NCBI GenBank assembly: GCA_016929985.1
Contig: JAFGIH010000359.1
Span: forward strand, 1 to 6,770
From: Thermoleophilia bacterium
Lineage (GTDB): Bacteria; Actinomycetota; Thermoleophilia; RBG-16-64-13
Reading direction: 5' to 3'
DNA: 6,770 nt
Positions 4,700 to 6,770 of this stretch are shown in pieces; position 1 is the stretch's first letter; the number at the start of each line of letters is the position of its first letter. A program made the translations under genes and the position numbers. Under the pieces are notes generated by a model. It did not search any database. It saw only the letters and a list, made by a program, of their open reading frames with translations, and was not told the origin of the DNA.

Positions 4700-6497
4700 G
4701 CCCGAACCCGAACGGGTAGGCCGCCGGCACTCCCAGGTGGTCGAGGAGCGCCTGCCCGTGAAGCTCGTCATACTCAACCACTGAGGCGTCCGGATCGAAG
4801 GCCGGCAGGTGCTCGGCGCTGGTCGGGATGGAGATGGGCAGGCGGCCGGTCGGCTTATCGCGCCCGATGACTATGTCGGCGAGCGCGTGGCCGCCCTCCA
4901 TGCCGGCATACCAGAGCACGAGGATGCCCGGCACTGAGTGGCGCCACCGTTCCATGAGGACGGCCGAGCCGCAGACCAAGACGACCGTGGTGCGGGCGTT
5001 AACGGCCGCGACCGAAAGGATGAGGTCCTCCTCCTTTTGGTGGAGGGTCAGTGAGCGGCGGTCGCCGCCCCCTTCCATGAGCTCGAGCGTGCCGCGCCGC
5101 AGCTTCGCGGCGGCGACCAAGGCCTTTGGGATCAGCCTGAGCGGTGGCCGGGGCAGCAGTCCCTTGAAGCCGGGGGGAGGGAACTCACCCATATACTCGC
5201 CCTCGTCACGGTGGTCGTAGCCGGCCACCACGATCGCGGCGTCGGCTTGGGCGGCCAACGCCGCGGCTCGATCCGGGACCGACCCGTCGTCATGCAGCAC
5301 CTCCACGCCAAGCGGCCGCAGCGCGGCATGCAGACCTTCGAGTGGGGTCACCACGTACGGCGCCGTCACGTTGCTCGAGCCACGGTCTCCTGTGTTGGCG
5401 ACGGCGGCCAGGCGGCCGATGACCGCGAGGCGGCGGAGTCTCCGCGGATCGAGAGGCAGCACAGGTCGTCTCGGGGAGTCCCCGTCTGTCACCATTTCGT
5501 TTCGCAGAAGAACGATGCCCTTGGTGGCGGCCTCGCGGGCGAGCGCGCGGTGTTCGTCGCAGGCGATGACGCTCGGGTCGTAGTGGCCGTCGCCGACCGT
5601 GGCGAAGCGGAGTTGTTGCCGGATGAGGCGCAGGGCCGCATCGTCCACCCGCGCCTGGGGAACGACTCCCCGAGCGACCGCTTTCGCCACCCGATCGTCG
5701 ATGAAGAGCCGGGCGGGCATCTCGAGGTCGAGCCCGGCGTTGACCGCGGCCACACCGTCGCGGATGCCGAAGACCCAGTCGCTCACCACGAACCCGTCAA
5801 AGCCCCAGGCCTCTTTGAGGATCGTCGTGAGCAGCCTGTGGTTGTGCCCGCACCACTCGCTGTTCACCGCGTTGTAGGCCGACATGACACTGGCCACACC
5901 TTCGTCGACCACTCGCTTGAAGTGGGGCAGATAGACCCGGTTGAGCACCTCGGGGCGCACCTGCACGTCGACCTTGAAACGCGACTGCTCGATGCTGTTG
6001 CAGGCGAAGTGCTTGGCGCAGCCCATCACGTGCCTCTGCAGCCCTCGAACGAAGGCCGCGCCCATCTCTCCGATGTGCTCCGAGTTCTCCCCATATGTCT
6101 CCTGCGCCCGTCCCCATCCCGGGTGGCGGAGTAGGTTCAGGCAGGGAGCCAGACAGACGTTGGCCCTGTGAGCGCGGGTCTCGCGGCCGACAGCCTCTCC
6201 AACGCGTTCTTCCAGGGCATAGTCGAAGGTGGCGGCTCTTGCCATGGCCACGGGAAAGCAGGTGGAGACACCGCGGGCTACGCCGCGCGGACCGTCGACG
6301 AAGTGAAGTCCGGCCAAGCCCAGGCGCGGTACCGCGGCGGCCGAGTAGAGGGGCGGTCTGTGCCCGGGGCCGGCGGCGTCAAGCATCTCCCGGTAGAAGT
6401 CCTGGTAGCCGGCGAGCAGGCGCAGCCTCTCGGCCGGGGTCATGCGATCCAGTAGCCCCTGCGCCCGTGACTGGACCTGTGGCGATACTGTTCTCAT
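4659..6497 (-). CDS. glycoside hydrolase family 3 protein (beta-glucosidase-type)
   Basis: GH3 exo-acting glycosidase of 612 residues that would cleave terminal beta-linked sugars by a retaining mechanism. The N-terminal (beta/alpha)8 domain shows FVDGPRGVARG (66-76), LAPCLNLLRHPGWGRAQETYGENSE (116-140 region), CAKHFACNSIEQSRF (160-174) with the substrate-binding Lys-His and Arg, and GFDGFVVSDW with Asp240 as the expected nucleophile. The second domain has TGDRGSSNV, VTPLEGL, DEGEY (431-435; Glu432 or Glu434 may be the acid/base), GGDRRSL, AGMEGGHALADIVIG, PTGRLPISIP and the closing YPFGFGLTY. About 40 residues (436-476) are inserted between DEGEY and GGDR. There is no fibronectin-III-like third domain and no signal peptide, so it is probably cytoplasmic. 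The KHFACN motif and second domain separate it from NagZ-type enzymes. It is convergent with the DUF4177-like gene and divergent from the downstream SLH gene. Sugar specificity cannot be read from the sequence. Confidence 0.93.
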   Translation of the reverse strand: MRTVSPQVQSRAQGLLDRMTPAERLRLLAGYQDFYREMLDAAGPGHRPPLYSAAAVPRLGLAGLHFVDGPRGVARGVSTCFPVAMARAATFDYALEERVGEAVGRETRAHRANVCLAPCLNLLRHPGWGRAQETYGENSEHIGEMGAAFVRGLQRHVMGCAKHFACNSIEQSRFKVDVQVRPEVLNRVYLPHFKRVVDEGVASVMSAYNAVNSEWCGHNHRLLTTILKEAWGFDGFVVSDWVFGIRDGVAAVNAGLDLEMPARLFIDDRVAKAVARGVVPQARVDDAALRLIRQQLRFATVGDGHYDPSVIACDEHRALAREAATKGIVLLRNEMVTDGDSPRRPVLPLDPRRLRRLAVIGRLAAVANTGDRGSSNVTAPYVVTPLEGLHAALRPLGVEVLHDDGSVPDRAAALAAQADAAIVVAGYDHRDEGEYMGEFPPPGFKGLLPRPPLRLIPKALVAAAKLRRGTLELMEGGGDRRSLTLHQKEEDLILSVAAVNARTTVVLVCGSAVLMERWRHSVPGILVLWYAGMEGGHALADIVIGRDKPTGRLPISIPTSAEHLPAFDPDASVVEYDELHGQALLDHLGVPAAYPFGFGLTYAPEEPEANEG

Positions 6498-6505
6498 CCG
6501 CCCTC

Positions 6506-6511
6506 AGTATA
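6506..6511 (-). promoter_or_regulatory. possible -10 box just upstream of the GH3 gene
   Basis: On the minus strand TATACT ends 8 nt before the ATG at 6497. Transcription from it would begin at or within a few bases of the start codon, giving a leaderless or nearly leaderless mRNA. The only -35-like match, TTGCCG, is 20 bp away, which is too long, so the call is weak. GAGGG, 3 nt before the ATG, could instead be a poorly spaced ribosome binding site. Confidence 0.25.
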
Positions 6512-6552
6512 CGGCGGCGAAGCCGGCGGACCGGCAAGGACGATTGGATTAC

Positions 6553-6565
6553 TCAGAGGCTCTGA
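6553..6565. promoter_or_regulatory. 13-nt palindrome in the divergent intergenic region, possible operator
   Basis: TCAGAG-G-CTCTGA is an exact odd palindrome lying in the 137 bp between the GH3 start (6497) and the SLH gene start (6635). Its place between two divergent genes fits a regulator site, but no second copy was seen and the rest of the gap shows no clear promoter. Confidence 0.3.
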
Positions 6566-6620
6566 TGGGAAAAGAGTAAAGTTGTATCAAAGCTGTGATC
6601 GCTGTTGGACAAACGATGCA

Positions 6621-6630
6621 AAGGAGGAGG
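6621..6630 (+). promoter_or_regulatory. ribosome binding site of the downstream SLH gene
   Basis: AAGGAGGAGG is a very strong Shine-Dalgarno sequence, 4 nt before ATG 6635, suggesting high translation, as expected for an abundant surface protein. Confidence 0.8.
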
Positions 6631-6634
6631 ATCC

Positions 6635-6770
6635 ATGCGTGCAAGGATGATCACCGGCCTCGTGTTGGCCCTGATGGTGGTACTGGCGTTGGGGGCCCCG
6701 GCTCTGGCTGCGGACTTCACCGACGTGGAGGGCAGCCCGTTCGAGGCCAGCATCAACTCGCTTGCCGACC
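6635..6770 (+). CDS. secreted SLH-domain protein, N-terminal part (3' end outside window)
   Basis: Forty-five codons are visible. The product begins with a classical Sec signal peptide: MRAR, a hydrophobic stretch (about 7-20) and an APALA|AD signal-peptidase site after residue 25. The mature protein opens with FTDVEGSPFEASINSLAD, the usual first line of an S-layer homology repeat (F-x-D-V ... A-I-x-x-L). An N-terminal SLH repeat right after the signal peptide is typical of cell-wall-anchored surface proteins. The start is well supported by the strong ribosome binding site at 6621-6630. What lies beyond the SLH region cannot be seen. It resembles in kind the SLH protein whose end opens the window, but the two visible parts do not overlap enough to say whether they are paralogues. 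Confidence 0.85.
   Translation, partial: MRARMITGLVLALMVVLALGAPALAADFTDVEGSPFEASINSLAD

Noticed and set aside
5472..5484. CGGGGA-G-TCCCCG palindrome in the GH3 gene
   Set aside because: Short, GC-only arms inside a very GC-rich gene; expected by chance.
5211..6134. 307-codon open frame on the plus strand opposite the GH3 gene
   Set aside because: Antisense shadow of the GH3 gene; rich in His, Arg, Val and Gly without domain structure.
1..6770. CRISPR array, tRNA, rRNA, insertion sequence or phage genes
   Set aside because: No regularly spaced repeats, tRNA-like cloverleaf, transposase motif or phage protein was seen on either strand.

Overview
The window is GC-rich bacterial DNA. The strong Shine-Dalgarno sequences (AAGGAGGG, GAGGAGGT, AAGGAGGAGG), the S-layer homology (SLH) proteins at both edges and an oxygen-sensitive radical dehydratase operon suggest an anaerobic, high-GC, S-layer-bearing bacterium. 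A Bacillota lineage is my first guess and an anaerobic actinobacterium the alternative. This is inferred from gene content, not from a marker gene.

Layout. Positions 1-651 (+) hold the C-terminal part of an SLH protein with a small extra C-terminal domain. Positions 762-4154 (+) hold a three-gene operon: a 380-residue and a 470-residue subunit of the 2-hydroxyacyl-CoA dehydratase / benzoyl-CoA reductase superfamily, then one ATP-dependent activase of the HgdC type. A 242-bp stretch without a convincing gene follows. At 4397-4699 (+) is a 100-residue DUF4177-like protein with a strongly acidic tail. It overlaps by 41 bp, tail to tail, with a glycoside hydrolase family 3 (GH3) gene on the minus strand (4659-6497). 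A 137-bp divergent intergenic region leads to the signal peptide and first SLH residues of another S-layer-type protein (6635 onward, cut by the window end).

How the genes work together. In known members of the dehydratase family, the homodimeric activase uses ATP to push one electron at very low potential from ferredoxin or flavodoxin into the dehydratase. There a ketyl radical forms and water leaves an (R)-2-hydroxyacyl-CoA. The subunit sizes (380 + 470 + 263) are close to 2-hydroxyglutaryl-CoA dehydratase as I recall it (HgdB about 379, HgdA about 477, HgdC about 260 residues). Benzoyl-CoA reductase needs two different activase-type subunits, and only one is present. No CoA-transferase, CoA-ligase, acyl-CoA dehydrogenase or Etf lies in the window, so the substrate stays open. 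The GH3 enzyme (probably intracellular glycoside breakdown) and the SLH proteins (cell surface) look like independent neighbours.

Novelty. I see no clearly undescribed system. The points most worth checking are the 380-residue subunit, which has Glu where many relatives have a third cluster cysteine; a sharp AT-rich island in the 470-residue subunit gene containing an 18-bp perfect palindrome; the acidic-tailed DUF4177-like protein and its antisense overlap with GH3; and a roughly 40-residue insertion in the GH3 C-terminal domain.
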